Below, one piece after another: positions 1 to 6,079 of a stretch of DNA of 6,456 nt. Each line of letters starts with the position of its first letter. The stretch's first letter is position 1. This stretch comes from Nitrospira sp. UBA6909 (GTDB taxonomy: Bacteria; Nitrospirota; Nitrospiria; Nitrospirales; Nitrospiraceae), in the NCBI GenBank assembly GCA_002451055.1, contig DKBD01000067.1, forward strand, positions 7,339 to 13,794. Direction: 5' to 3'. Under the pieces are notes generated by a model. It worked only from the letters and a program-made list of their open reading frames with translations, searched no databases and had not been told where the DNA came from. The position numbers were made by a program, and so were the translations under genes.

Positions 1-1
1 T

Positions 2-556
2 GTGATTGGGGGCAGCGAGACGACCGGAATCCAATTCGCCGATTCCCAGGCTGTCCTGATCGGCAATCTGATCCGCGACAACGATTATGGGGTAAATGTG
101 GCGGGAAACTCGAAAGTCCGGCTGGAACGGAACATCATTACGCGGAATCTGTTTGAGGCGATCGTGATCGGCGATCGCGCGAGCGCGACTCTTATCAACA
201 ACACATTGGTAAAAAATGGCGGCGGCGCGGCCTTTCTGGGATCTTCTCAGAGCAAGGTGTCGGGGAATGTCGTGGCCTTCAACAAGCAGGGTTTTGTCAT
301 GACCGTATCGAGTCAGACCGTTCTCTCATTCAATGCCATGTTCAATAGTGAAGGCGATTATATGAAAGCCGGATCGCCAAACGTTCCGGCTCCGGAGCTC
401 AAGCCTGAATCGGATATCAGAATAGACCCACATTTTGTGGATGTTGAGCATGATGACTTCCGATTGAGTTCCGATACCGCTCTCCTCAAGAAAGGACCGT
501 TTGCGTATCTCGGAGCGTTGCCTCCTCTCCTCAAGTCCGCTTCCGGATATCAGTAG
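2..556 (+). CDS. Right-handed parallel beta-helix repeat protein, C-terminal part (5' truncated)
   Basis: The 184 visible residues are the C-terminal end of a protein whose true start lies upstream; the GTG at the window edge is only the first in-frame start-like codon. Roughly residues 5-125 are short repeated rungs with an Asn/Gly/Val/Ile pattern (for example NLIRDNDYGVNV, NIITRNLFEAIVI, NTLVKNGGGAAFL, NVVAFNKQGFVM), typical of right-handed parallel beta-helix (pectate-lyase-like, NosD/Beta_helix) proteins. The rungs give way to a closing segment with DPHFVD, DDFRLSSDTALL and FAYLGALPPLL, resembling the tail motif (DP.FVD..DFRL..S....G..LGA) common at the end of exported beta-helix proteins. 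Such proteins are usually secreted or periplasmic and bind or cleave polysaccharide, but no catalytic residues can be assigned here. No membrane anchor is visible at the C-terminus. The fold call is strong; the activity is unknown. Confidence 0.8.
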   Translation: MIGGSETTGIQFADSQAVLIGNLIRDNDYGVNVAGNSKVRLERNIITRNLFEAIVIGDRASATLINNTLVKNGGGAAFLGSSQSKVSGNVVAFNKQGFVMTVSSQTVLSFNAMFNSEGDYMKAGSPNVPAPELKPESDIRIDPHFVDVEHDDFRLSSDTALLKKGPFAYLGALPPLLKSASGYQ

Positions 557-609
557 AAGATGTTGTAAATCAATCAGATGAGAGGCTCCGTTGATGTATG
601 ATGGCATAT

Positions 610-631
610 GCTATGCTTTCACTAACATAGC
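610..631 (+). other. Small stem-loop in the 149-nt gap before the 61-residue gene
   Basis: GCTATG (610-615) and CATAGC (626-631) are perfect reverse complements around a 10-nt loop. No T-run follows, so it is not a convincing intrinsic terminator for the beta-helix gene. A weak promoter-like pair, TTGATG (591-596) and TATGCT (612-617), overlaps it but has only a 15-nt spacer. A second, weaker inverted repeat, CCGTT (653-657) and AACGG (671-675), lies between it and the Shine-Dalgarno. The rest of 557-692 shows nothing recognisable. Confidence 0.3.
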
Positions 632-692
632 GGCGCGTTCCGATTCAGGTTTCCGTTCAAGAATCAGCACAACGGGCCGAAAAGGACTCAAC

Positions 693-699
693 AAGGAGG
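693..699 (+). promoter_or_regulatory. Strong Shine-Dalgarno selecting a TTG start
   Basis: AAGGAGG, continuing as AAGGAGGT to 700, is a near-complete match to the anti-Shine-Dalgarno end of 16S rRNA. It ends 6 nt before the TTG at 706. This spacing identifies the rare TTG as the start codon and is the best evidence that the small downstream frame is translated. Confidence 0.75.
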
Positions 700-705
700 T
701 TCCTC

Positions 706-891
706 TTGGCAAGTTTTCATATCAACAATGAAAAACTCCCCGGTGAAGGTATTCCATCTTTACACGATGTTGAATCAGGCAAATTGGTGGGGGCCGTTCT
801 TCCGATGTCCGAGCAGGCCCAGATTCAGATGCGTAACAGCATTGAAGTCATCGAGTATCTTCTGAATCAAGAGCGGGTGGTCTGGAGTTAG
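706..891 (+). CDS. Small hypothetical protein, 61 residues, TTG start
   Basis: I do not recognise this protein family. The 61-residue product begins MASFHINNEKLPGEG and ends NQERVVWS at a TAG stop. There is no signal peptide, no transmembrane segment, and no Cys or metal-binding cluster. Its single His is near the N-terminus. The first half is rich in Gly, Pro and Asn, with a possible beta-hairpin around SGKLVGAVLPM. The second half (about residues 34-58, SEQAQIQMRNSIEVIEYLLN and on) looks like an amphipathic helix. Net charge is slightly acidic. Support for a real gene is the excellent Shine-Dalgarno 6 nt upstream of TTG and protein-like composition. It stands alone between gaps of 149 and 322 nt, so it is probably its own transcript or the tail of one. 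A small soluble regulatory or binding protein is possible, but no function can be assigned. Confidence 0.65.
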   Translation: MASFHINNEKLPGEGIPSLHDVESGKLVGAVLPMSEQAQIQMRNSIEVIEYLLNQERVVWS

Positions 892-946
892 GTTTTTGCC
901 TCGCCGCCTCGGCCAAGTCCCGTTTGGTTTCTTCCCCTTCGCCAGC

Positions 947-981
947 ACATCGCGACGCTGCCGATACGTCGCTGGGGATGT
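947..981 (+). other. Bulged 11-bp stem-loop, possible terminator or leader structure
   Basis: ACATC (947-951) followed directly by GCGACG (952-957) pairs with CGTCGC (967-972) and GATGT (977-981). This gives 11 base pairs around a 9-nt loop, with a 4-nt bulge (TGGG) on the 3' side. A pyrimidine-rich stretch follows (981-1000), but not a true T-run. It lies 56 nt beyond the stop of the small protein gene, so it could act as that gene's transcript end or as part of a structured leader for the downstream glucosidase. Confidence 0.3.
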
Positions 982-1198
982 CATTCCTCTTACTTATACT
1001 CCGCACGACATCTCTAAGCTGTCGCCGAAGACTCAACACCAACCACGACTGTCAAGCCGTGGGGTTCCACTTGCAGCTACGAACAGTCATACATCACAAC
1101 CCCTACCGGTTGATTTATGAGAGGGTTGGGTGCATCGTACTGATCGTTGTTCACCCAGCCGAGACAGTGCCGCCACAACTGGGCATGATCATCTTCGT

Positions 1199-1205
1199 GA
1201 AGAGA
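1199..1205 (+). promoter_or_regulatory. Shine-Dalgarno-like site favouring the ATG at 1214
   Basis: GAAGAGA ends 8 nt before ATG 1214, a reasonable if imperfect ribosome binding site. An in-frame upstream GTG at 1130 also has a purine run (GAGAGGG, 1119-1125) 4 nt before it, so the choice is not absolute. The 28 residues added by the GTG start precede the conserved region and look unlike the rest of the protein. Confidence 0.45.
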
Positions 1206-1213
1206 TAATTTCC

Positions 1214-3895
1214 ATGGGAAGAGCGCCTCGAAAATCCTCGCCATCTCAGCCGACACCATCAGCAGAGCGAACACGGCTGGAAGAAGACGCCGGCCGAACA
1301 CAACACTGGAAACGGTGGGGGCCCTATCTCAGCGAACGTGCCTGGGGCACAGTTCGAGAAGACTACAGCCCGCATGGTACCGCATGGGAATCGTTCCCCC
1401 ACGACCACGCTCGGTCACGGGCCTATCGATGGAATGAAGACGGATTGGCCGGCATTTCCGATCGACACCAGCATATTTGTTTCGCGGTCGCTCTGTGGAA
1501 CGGAAGAGATCCTATTCTAAAAGAACGGCTCTTCGGCTTGACGGGTAACGAGGGAAACCATGGGGAGGATGTCAAAGAGTACTATTTCTATCTCGATTCG
1601 ACGCCGACCCACTCCTATATGAAATATCTCTATCGGTACCCTCAAGCCGAGTTTCCTTACGCCAATCTGGTTGAAGAAAATCGTCGACGAGGAAGAGGGG
1701 ATCTGGAATATGAACTGATCAATACCGGCGTCTTTAACCAGAATCGATATTTTGATGTGCTTGTCGAGTATGCCAAGGCCACGCCTGAAGATCTGCTGAT
1801 TCGAATCCGGGCGACGAACCGAGGCCCAGATGCTTCAGAACTGACACTCCTGCCGACTCTCTGGTTTCGGAATACCTGGTCGTGGGGGCTCGACGCGCGC
1901 CGTCCTCGGATGCATGAAGGGCGGTCCGCCAACGGCATGAGTGTCATCGAACTGGACCACGATTACTACGGTGCGCGACGTCTCTGGTGTGAACGTCGTC
2001 CCCCCCTGCTATTTACGGAAAATGAAACCAACAGCCGTCGTCTGTATGGAGATGCCGAAGGGGCCCGCCATGTAAAAGATAGCTTTCATGATTACGTGAT
2101 ACATGGCGATACATCAGCGGTTAATCCCGATAAGATCGGATCGAAGGCCGCCGCACACTATGTGCTCGCGCTCGATCCCGGCGCATCGGATACCATTCAT
2201 CTGCGCTTTACGAACGAAGGTGGGGAAGAGGGTCTTACGGGTGATGCGTTCAACTCGATGTTCGCGCAGCGGATTCACGAAGCCCATGAGTTTTATCGGG
2301 AGCTGGCGCCTTCCCATCTGTCCGACGATGCGCGGCGCGTGCAACGGCAGGCCTTCGCTGGTCTGCTTTGGAGCAAACAGTTCTACTCGTACGATCTGAA
2401 TCGCTGGCTCAAGGGGGACCCGAACATGCCGGAACCGCCGCGCGAGCGGGTACGTGGTCGCAATTCGGACTGGACGCATCTATATAATGCCGACGTGATC
2501 TCCATGCCGGACAAGTGGGAATATCCCTGGTATGCGGCATGGGATCTGGCATTCCACTGTATTCCCCTTGCGCTTGTGGACTCAACCTTTGCCAAAGAAC
2601 AGCTCATTCTGATGCTGCGCGAGTGGTATATGCATCCCAACGGGCAAATTCCGGCATATGAATGGGCGCTGGGCGACGTGAATCCACCGGTCCATGCTTG
2701 GGCGGCCTGGCGGGTCTATAAGATCGAGAAAAAACGGAGAGGGACGGGCGATCGCCTCTTCCTCGAACGCGTGTTCCAGAAATTGCTGCTGAATTTCACG
2801 TGGTGGGTCAATCGAAAAGACGCCGAGGGGAAGAACATCTTTCAGGGTGGATTTTTGGGGCTGGACAACATCGGTGTCTTCGACCGGAGTGCGCCTCTTC
2901 CCACCGGAGGGCATATCGAACAATCAGATGCGACGAGCTGGATGGGGATGTACTGTCTGAATATGCTGTCCATTGCCCTGGAATTGGCACGGGAGAATCG
3001 CGCGTACGAAGACGTCGCCAGCAAATTCTTCGAGCATTTTGTGTACATCTGCCGAGCCATGAACAACATCGGCGGGGAGAAGATCGAACTATGGAACAGA
3101 GAAGACGGATTTTTCTACGATGTGCTGCATCTGCCCGATGGACGAAACTCTCCACTGAAGGTTCGATCGTTAGTTGGACTCATTCCGCTCTTCGCCGTTG
3201 AGACATTGGATTCCGAGCTCATAGACCGGCTCCCGCGGTTTAAACACCGGATGCAGTGGTTCATCGAAAACCGGCCCGACTTCAGTTCTCACATAGAAAC
3301 TCAATCGCAGCATGGAGAAGTCCGCCGGTTTCTGTCGCTGGTCAACCGGACGCGGCTGAAATCCGTGCTGCGCTACATGTTGGACGAACAGGAATTTCTC
3401 TCGCCCTACGGCATCCGGGCCCTGTCTCGCTACCATAAGGACCATCCATACTCATTCTCGGTGATGGACACGGAGTATCGCGTGACCTATGAGCCAGCTG
3501 AATCAACCACCGGACTGTTCGGCGGGAATTCAAACTGGCGCGGCCCCATCTGGTTCCCGGTCAATTACCTGCTGATTGAATCGCTGCAGAAGTTCCATTA
3601 CTTTCTGGGCGATGACTACACGGTTGAGTATCCGACCGGGTCCGGCCACTCGATTCCGCTCAATCAGGTGGCGGCGGAGCTATCGCGCCGGCTCATCCAT
3701 ATTTTTCTCCAAGACAAGACAGGTCGGCGCCCAGTGTTCGGAGGGGCCGCAAAGTTTCAAGAAGACCCTCTGTGGCGCGACGCAATTCTCTTTTATGAAT
3801 ACTTTCACGGCGATAATGGTGCTGGCATCGGTGCCAACCATCAGACTGGATGGACAGGATTGGTGGCGAAGCTGATCCAGCAGAGTGGAGAGTAG
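1214..3895 (+). CDS. GH63-like glucosidase (MGH1-like glycoside hydrolase), 893 residues
   Basis: This is a cytoplasmic glycoside hydrolase of the GH63/MGH1-like group, usually annotated simply as glucosidase. After a short Ser/Pro-rich tail (residues 1-21) the conserved N-terminal part begins ([14 protein letters not shown], 32-45). It continues through [18 protein letters not shown] and [18 protein letters not shown] into a beta-sandwich-type domain to about residue 350. The C-terminal half is an (alpha/alpha)6-barrel catalytic domain. Asp444 in [10 protein letters not shown] matches the position of the GH63 general acid. Glu862 in [10 protein letters not shown], near the conserved HQTGWTG segment, is my candidate for the general base, with less certainty. 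[14 protein letters not shown] (772-785) is a typical substrate-pocket motif. No signal peptide is seen. Characterised GH63 members include processing glucosidase I, E. coli YgjK and mannosyl/glucosylglycerate hydrolases, so the natural substrate stays open. The debranching-enzyme gene 136 nt downstream suggests alpha-glucan or glucoside turnover. The frame is intact. An upstream in-frame GTG at 1130 would give 921 residues. Confidence 0.88.
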   Translation: MGRAPRKSSPSQPTPSAERTRLEEDAGRTQHWKRWGPYLSERAWGTVREDYSPHGTAWESFPHDHARSRAYRWNEDGLAGISDRHQHICFAVALWNGRDPILKERLFGLTGNEGNHGEDVKEYYFYLDSTPTHSYMKYLYRYPQAEFPYANLVEENRRRGRGDLEYELINTGVFNQNRYFDVLVEYAKATPEDLLIRIRATNRGPDASELTLLPTLWFRNTWSWGLDARRPRMHEGRSANGMSVIELDHDYYGARRLWCERRPPLLFTENETNSRRLYGDAEGARHVKDSFHDYVIHGDTSAVNPDKIGSKAAAHYVLALDPGASDTIHLRFTNEGGEEGLTGDAFNSMFAQRIHEAHEFYRELAPSHLSDDARRVQRQAFAGLLWSKQFYSYDLNRWLKGDPNMPEPPRERVRGRNSDWTHLYNADVISMPDKWEYPWYAAWDLAFHCIPLALVDSTFAKEQLILMLREWYMHPNGQIPAYEWALGDVNPPVHAWAAWRVYKIEKKRRGTGDRLFLERVFQKLLLNFTWWVNRKDAEGKNIFQGGFLGLDNIGVFDRSAPLPTGGHIEQSDATSWMGMYCLNMLSIALELARENRAYEDVASKFFEHFVYICRAMNNIGGEKIELWNREDGFFYDVLHLPDGRNSPLKVRSLVGLIPLFAVETLDSELIDRLPRFKHRMQWFIENRPDFSSHIETQSQHGEVRRFLSLVNRTRLKSVLRYMLDEQEFLSPYGIRALSRYHKDHPYSFSVMDTEYRVTYEPAESTTGLFGGNSNWRGPIWFPVNYLLIESLQKFHYFLGDDYTVEYPTGSGHSIPLNQVAAELSRRLIHIFLQDKTGRRPVFGGAAKFQEDPLWRDAILFYEYFHGDNGAGIGANHQTGWTGLVAKLIQQSGE

Positions 3896-4014
3896 GGCGG
3901 CACAGACCAATGGTTCCTTTGCTCGCGCAACGCGCACGCAAGGCCAATTCAGATCACAATAGCGGGCGGTGCTCGCTACATGCGCGCAGTAGGAACCATC
4001 GATCAGCGCCGCCC
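3895..4014. repeat. 120-bp imperfect palindrome filling the spacer between the two glucan enzymes
   Basis: Ends: GGGCGGC (3895-3901) pairs with GCCGCCC (4008-4014). After an 8x8 interior loop, ATGGTTCCT (3910-3918) pairs perfectly with AGGAACCAT (3991-3999). Inside this lie two hairpins. The first is TTGC/GCAA (3919-3922 with 3938-3941) stacked by an internal loop on GCGC/GCGC (3925-3928 with 3932-3935) around AAC. The second is AGCGGGC/GCTCGCT (3961-3967 with 3971-3977) around a GGT triloop, with one G-U pair. An alternative fold instead extends the long stem (TGC with GCA, then GCGCA 3925-3929 with TGCGC 3981-3985). The element begins on the last base of the glucosidase stop codon and ends at the next gene's Shine-Dalgarno. 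No T-run follows. It resembles a dispersed palindromic repeat (REP/MITE-like) or a structured intercistronic RNA. The pairing is directly visible; the role is inferred. Confidence 0.65.
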
Positions 4015-4022
4015 AGGAAGGG
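4015..4022 (+). promoter_or_regulatory. Ribosome binding site for the debranching enzyme GTG start
   Basis: AGGAAGGG, immediately after the palindrome arm ending at 4014, lies 9 nt before the GTG at 4032. A second purine run (GGGAG, 4024-4028) is only 3 nt from it. Either could serve. If the RNA palindrome forms, its base abuts this site, so folding could affect access to it. Confidence 0.45.
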
Positions 4023-4031
4023 TGGGAGAAG

Positions 4032-6014
4032 GTGAAGAATGAAAGAGCGGATTGCCAAAATCTCGACCGAGCGTTGAACTTAGAATGGCTTGAAACCAAC
4101 GGTCGCGGGGGATTCGCGTCAGGGACGGTCGCCGGTGCCAATACGCGGCGGTATCACGCCTTGCTCTTGGTTGCCCGCAATCCGCCGAGTGAACGGTTCG
4201 TCCTTGTCAACCACCTCGAAGAGTGGCTTGATCTCGACGGCCGGTCGATTCCACTATCAACGAATCTCTATCCGGGAGCAGTTCATCCCGCAGGCTATGC
4301 CCATTGCACCCAATTCTCTTCACTGCCTTGGCCGACTTGGACGTTCGATTGCGGGGCTGCGGTTATTCGACGGGAAATCTTGTGCGTACCCGGGAGAGAC
4401 CTCGTCATCGTAAGATGGAAGCTGATCTCTTCACAACATAAGACCGCGATCCTCCGTGTACGGCCGATGCTCAGCGGTCGCGACTACCACAGGATTCATC
4501 AAGAGAATGGGACTCTCTCAACGGATACTTTGATCGAGCCGGCATGGGTGTCCTGGCAGCCATATCCCGATGTGCCTTCCGTGAAAGCACTCCATTCCGG
4601 GGAGTACCGCCATGATCCGGAGTGGTTTCGGCATGTTCAGTTCCCCGTCGAACGGCAACGAGGACTTGATGATGAAGAGGATTGGTGGTCTCCCGGTGAG
4701 TTCAGGTTCGAGATCGAATCGGGAGAAGAGCAAACAGTGACATTGACGAGCGAACCGTCTGGCACACTCGATGTGGGCACCCTTATCAGAGAAGAGGGAG
4801 CGCGGCGTAACCGCCTGGTACGAGCAGCTCCCGTTTCTGACCCATTGGCGGGTGCGCTCTGGCGAGCGACTGATGTGTATCTGTCTGAGCGAGGAACTGG
4901 AGAGACGGTGATCGCCGGCTATCCTTGGTTCACCGATTGGGGGCGGGATACGTTCATCTCTCTGCCGGGTCTGTGTCTCGTCACCGGTCGGCACGAAACG
5001 GCTTGGAATATCATCCAATCTTTTTCCGCTCTTGTGTCAGAAGGCATGGTGCCAAATCGATGTCCCGATGTCGGAGAGCAACCTGAATACAACAGCATCG
5101 ATGCCTCGCTCTGGTTCATCCACGCAATTGAACGCTACCTTATCTATAGCCATGACGAGGCGCGAGTCCGGGCTATTGCGTGGCCGGCTGTGAAACAGAT
5201 TCTCGATGGGTACTGGCGTGGCACCCGCTACAACATCCGCATGGATCGAGACGGGCTCATCGCCGGAGGAATACCAGATACGCAACTGACGTGGATGGAT
5301 GCGAAAGTCGGCGAATGGGTCGTGACGCCGCGCCAAGGAAAGCCGGTTGAAATTCAGGTCCTCTGGCTTCGTTCGTTGGAGGTGGGGGCACGTCTGGCCC
5401 AGCAATTCGGCGAGCCGGCTTATGCTGCTCGCTGCCGGAGACTCCGAGAATTGGCGATACAGTCCTTTCGCGCCAAGTTCTGGTACGAGGCGGGTGGGTA
5501 TCTCTACGACGTGATTGACGGGCCGGAAGGCCAAGATGCTTCGATCCGTCCCAATCAAATCTACGCACTTTCTCTTTGCGACGGTTTAGTACCTTTCGAC
5601 CAAGCCCGGCAGATTCTCATGGTCGTCAAGGAGCACCTCCTCACACCAATGGGCCTGCGCACCCTTTCGCCAAGCGACAGTCGGTACTGTCCGCGCTATG
5701 AAGGAGGGGTCATCAACCGCGACGGCGCCTATCATCAAGGAACAGTCTGGCCGTTTTTGCTGGGTCCATTCGTGAGGGCGTGGCTCACCGTATTTGGCAA
5801 GAGCACGAACGCAAAGGCCGAGGCCAGGAGTTTTCTCAACGGCTTGGAGGCTCACTTGCGAGAGGCTTGTTTGGGGCAGGTCTCAGAGATTTTCGACGGC
5901 GATGCTCCGCATCATCCGAGAGGATGTCCGGCCCAAGCCTGGTCTGTCGCGGAGCCATTGCGGGCGATGATCGAGGATCTGGAAACCCCGTTCTGTTCCC
6001 TTGACAGTCGATGA
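4032..6014 (+). CDS. Glycogen debranching enzyme, archaeal/bacterial type (amylo-alpha-1,6-glucosidase, GH133)
   Basis: This cytoplasmic enzyme of 660 residues hydrolyses alpha-1,6 branch glucosyl residues in glycogen-like glucans. The N-terminal domain (GDE_N type, about 10-240) opens with the hallmark NGRGGFASGTVAG (23-35) followed by NTRRYHALLL. The catalytic (alpha/alpha)6-barrel (GDE_C type, about 270-655) shows YPWFTDWGRDTFISLPG (WGRD at 303-306), GGIPDTQLTWMDAK, GGVINRDGAYHQGTVWPF and SEIFDGD...QAWSVAE. Asp423 in TWMDAK is the likely general acid and Glu619 in SEIFDGD the likely base, by analogy with the glucosidase half of eukaryotic debranching enzyme. No GH13 transferase domain is present, as is normal for this shorter family of about 600-700 residues. 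No signal peptide is seen. It starts at GTG, the only start in the right place before the conserved region. The gene follows the GH63 glucosidase on the same strand, and the two may be cotranscribed across the palindromic spacer. No frameshift or missing motif was noticed. Confidence 0.92.
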   Translation: MKNERADCQNLDRALNLEWLETNGRGGFASGTVAGANTRRYHALLLVARNPPSERFVLVNHLEEWLDLDGRSIPLSTNLYPGAVHPAGYAHCTQFSSLPWPTWTFDCGAAVIRREILCVPGRDLVIVRWKLISSQHKTAILRVRPMLSGRDYHRIHQENGTLSTDTLIEPAWVSWQPYPDVPSVKALHSGEYRHDPEWFRHVQFPVERQRGLDDEEDWWSPGEFRFEIESGEEQTVTLTSEPSGTLDVGTLIREEGARRNRLVRAAPVSDPLAGALWRATDVYLSERGTGETVIAGYPWFTDWGRDTFISLPGLCLVTGRHETAWNIIQSFSALVSEGMVPNRCPDVGEQPEYNSIDASLWFIHAIERYLIYSHDEARVRAIAWPAVKQILDGYWRGTRYNIRMDRDGLIAGGIPDTQLTWMDAKVGEWVVTPRQGKPVEIQVLWLRSLEVGARLAQQFGEPAYAARCRRLRELAIQSFRAKFWYEAGGYLYDVIDGPEGQDASIRPNQIYALSLCDGLVPFDQARQILMVVKEHLLTPMGLRTLSPSDSRYCPRYEGGVINRDGAYHQGTVWPFLLGPFVRAWLTVFGKSTNAKAEARSFLNGLEAHLREACLGQVSEIFDGDAPHHPRGCPAQAWSVAEPLRAMIEDLETPFCSLDSR

Positions 6015-6021
6015 CGGGGTT
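5984..6021 (+). other. Inverted repeat overlapping the stop of the debranching enzyme gene
   Basis: AACCCCGT (5984-5991) and ACGGGGTT (6014-6021) are perfect 8-bp reverse complements separated by 22 nt, spanning the TGA at 6012-6014. The right arm can alternatively form a small hairpin, GGGT (6017-6020) with ACCC (6025-6028) around TCGT. There is no T-run, so termination would not be of the classical intrinsic kind. It may be chance or a transcript-end structure. Confidence 0.3.
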
Positions 6022-6029
6022 CGTACCCT
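6001..6029 (+). promoter_or_regulatory. Candidate sigma70-type promoter for the GlcG/HbpS-like gene
   Basis: TTGACA (6001-6006) is a perfect -35 consensus. The sequence 17 nt downstream, TACCCT (6024-6029), is a poor -10 matching three of six consensus positions. It lies at the end of the debranching enzyme coding sequence, so part of the match may be coding constraint (it encodes Leu-Asp-Ser). If real, transcription would start near 6036, giving a leader of about 45 nt that contains the hairpin at 6048-6062. Confidence 0.3.
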
Positions 6030-6047
6030 CAATGGGCGTTATATGAA

Positions 6048-6062
6048 TCGGTGATGCACCGA
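6048..6062 (+). other. Tight 6-bp hairpin just upstream of a strong Shine-Dalgarno
   Basis: TCGGTG (6048-6053) and CACCGA (6057-6062) pair perfectly around a 3-nt ATG loop. The stem ends 4 nt before the GAGGAGG site. It could be a short operator-like palindrome or an mRNA 5' structure. No function can be assigned from the sequence. Confidence 0.4.
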
Positions 6063-6066
6063 GATA

Positions 6067-6073
6067 GAGGAGG
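6067..6073 (+). promoter_or_regulatory. Strong Shine-Dalgarno for the GlcG/HbpS-like gene
   Basis: GAGGAGG ends 6 nt before the ATG at 6080. It selects that ATG over the ATG immediately following (6083) and an in-frame ATG at codon 5. Confidence 0.75.
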
Positions 6074-6079
6074 ACAACC

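Larger units (their letters stand above)
892..1213. other. 322-nt gap without a convincing gene; several stem-loops
   Basis: Short open frames on both strands here lack a Shine-Dalgarno and protein-like composition. What is visible is secondary structure: a bulged stem at 947-981 (listed separately); CCACG (1043-1047) with CGTGG (1058-1062) around a 10-nt loop; and CAACCC (1097-1102) with GGGTTG (1123-1128) around a 20-nt loop. A TATACT box at 995-1000 resembles a -10 hexamer but has no -35 partner at normal spacing. A weak TTGATT (1110-1115) could be a -35 for the glucosidase gene, with only a poor CATCGT -10 at 1133-1138. The glucosidase promoter probably lies in this gap but cannot be fixed by eye. 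Confidence 0.5.

Noticed and set aside
591..617. TTGATG / TATGCT as a promoter for the small gene
   Set aside because: The spacer is only 15 nt and each box matches four of six consensus positions, too weak to annotate on its own.
995..1000. TATACT as a -10 box
   Set aside because: No -35-like hexamer lies 15-19 nt upstream and there is no extended -10 TG, so it is not listed as a promoter.
1041..1070. GTGGGGTTCCAC hairpin, superficially like a tRNA T-arm
   Set aside because: There is no acceptor, D-arm or anticodon arm around it, so it is not a tRNA or tmRNA.
924..1208. 94-residue open frame on the + strand in the 322-nt gap
   Set aside because: It has no Shine-Dalgarno at its start, composition unlike a folded protein, and no recognisable family. 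It also overlaps several stem-loops.
2114..2479. 121-residue open frame on the minus strand inside the glucosidase gene
   Set aside because: It is antisense to conserved coding sequence and has Arg/Pro-rich shadow composition.
3919..3977. TGCTCGC direct repeats (3920-3926 and 3970-3976) as a tandem or CRISPR-like repeat
   Set aside because: There are only two 7-nt copies, with no regular spacing. They are explained as parts of the two inner hairpins of the palindrome.
3680..4141. 153-residue open frame on the minus strand across the palindrome
   Set aside because: It overlaps the ends of two well-supported + strand genes and runs through the palindrome. Its product has mixed, low-complexity-like composition and no recognisable motif, so it is a shadow frame.
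5037..5558. 173-residue open frame on the minus strand inside the debranching enzyme gene
   Set aside because: It is entirely opposite conserved GH133 coding sequence and shows no family motif.
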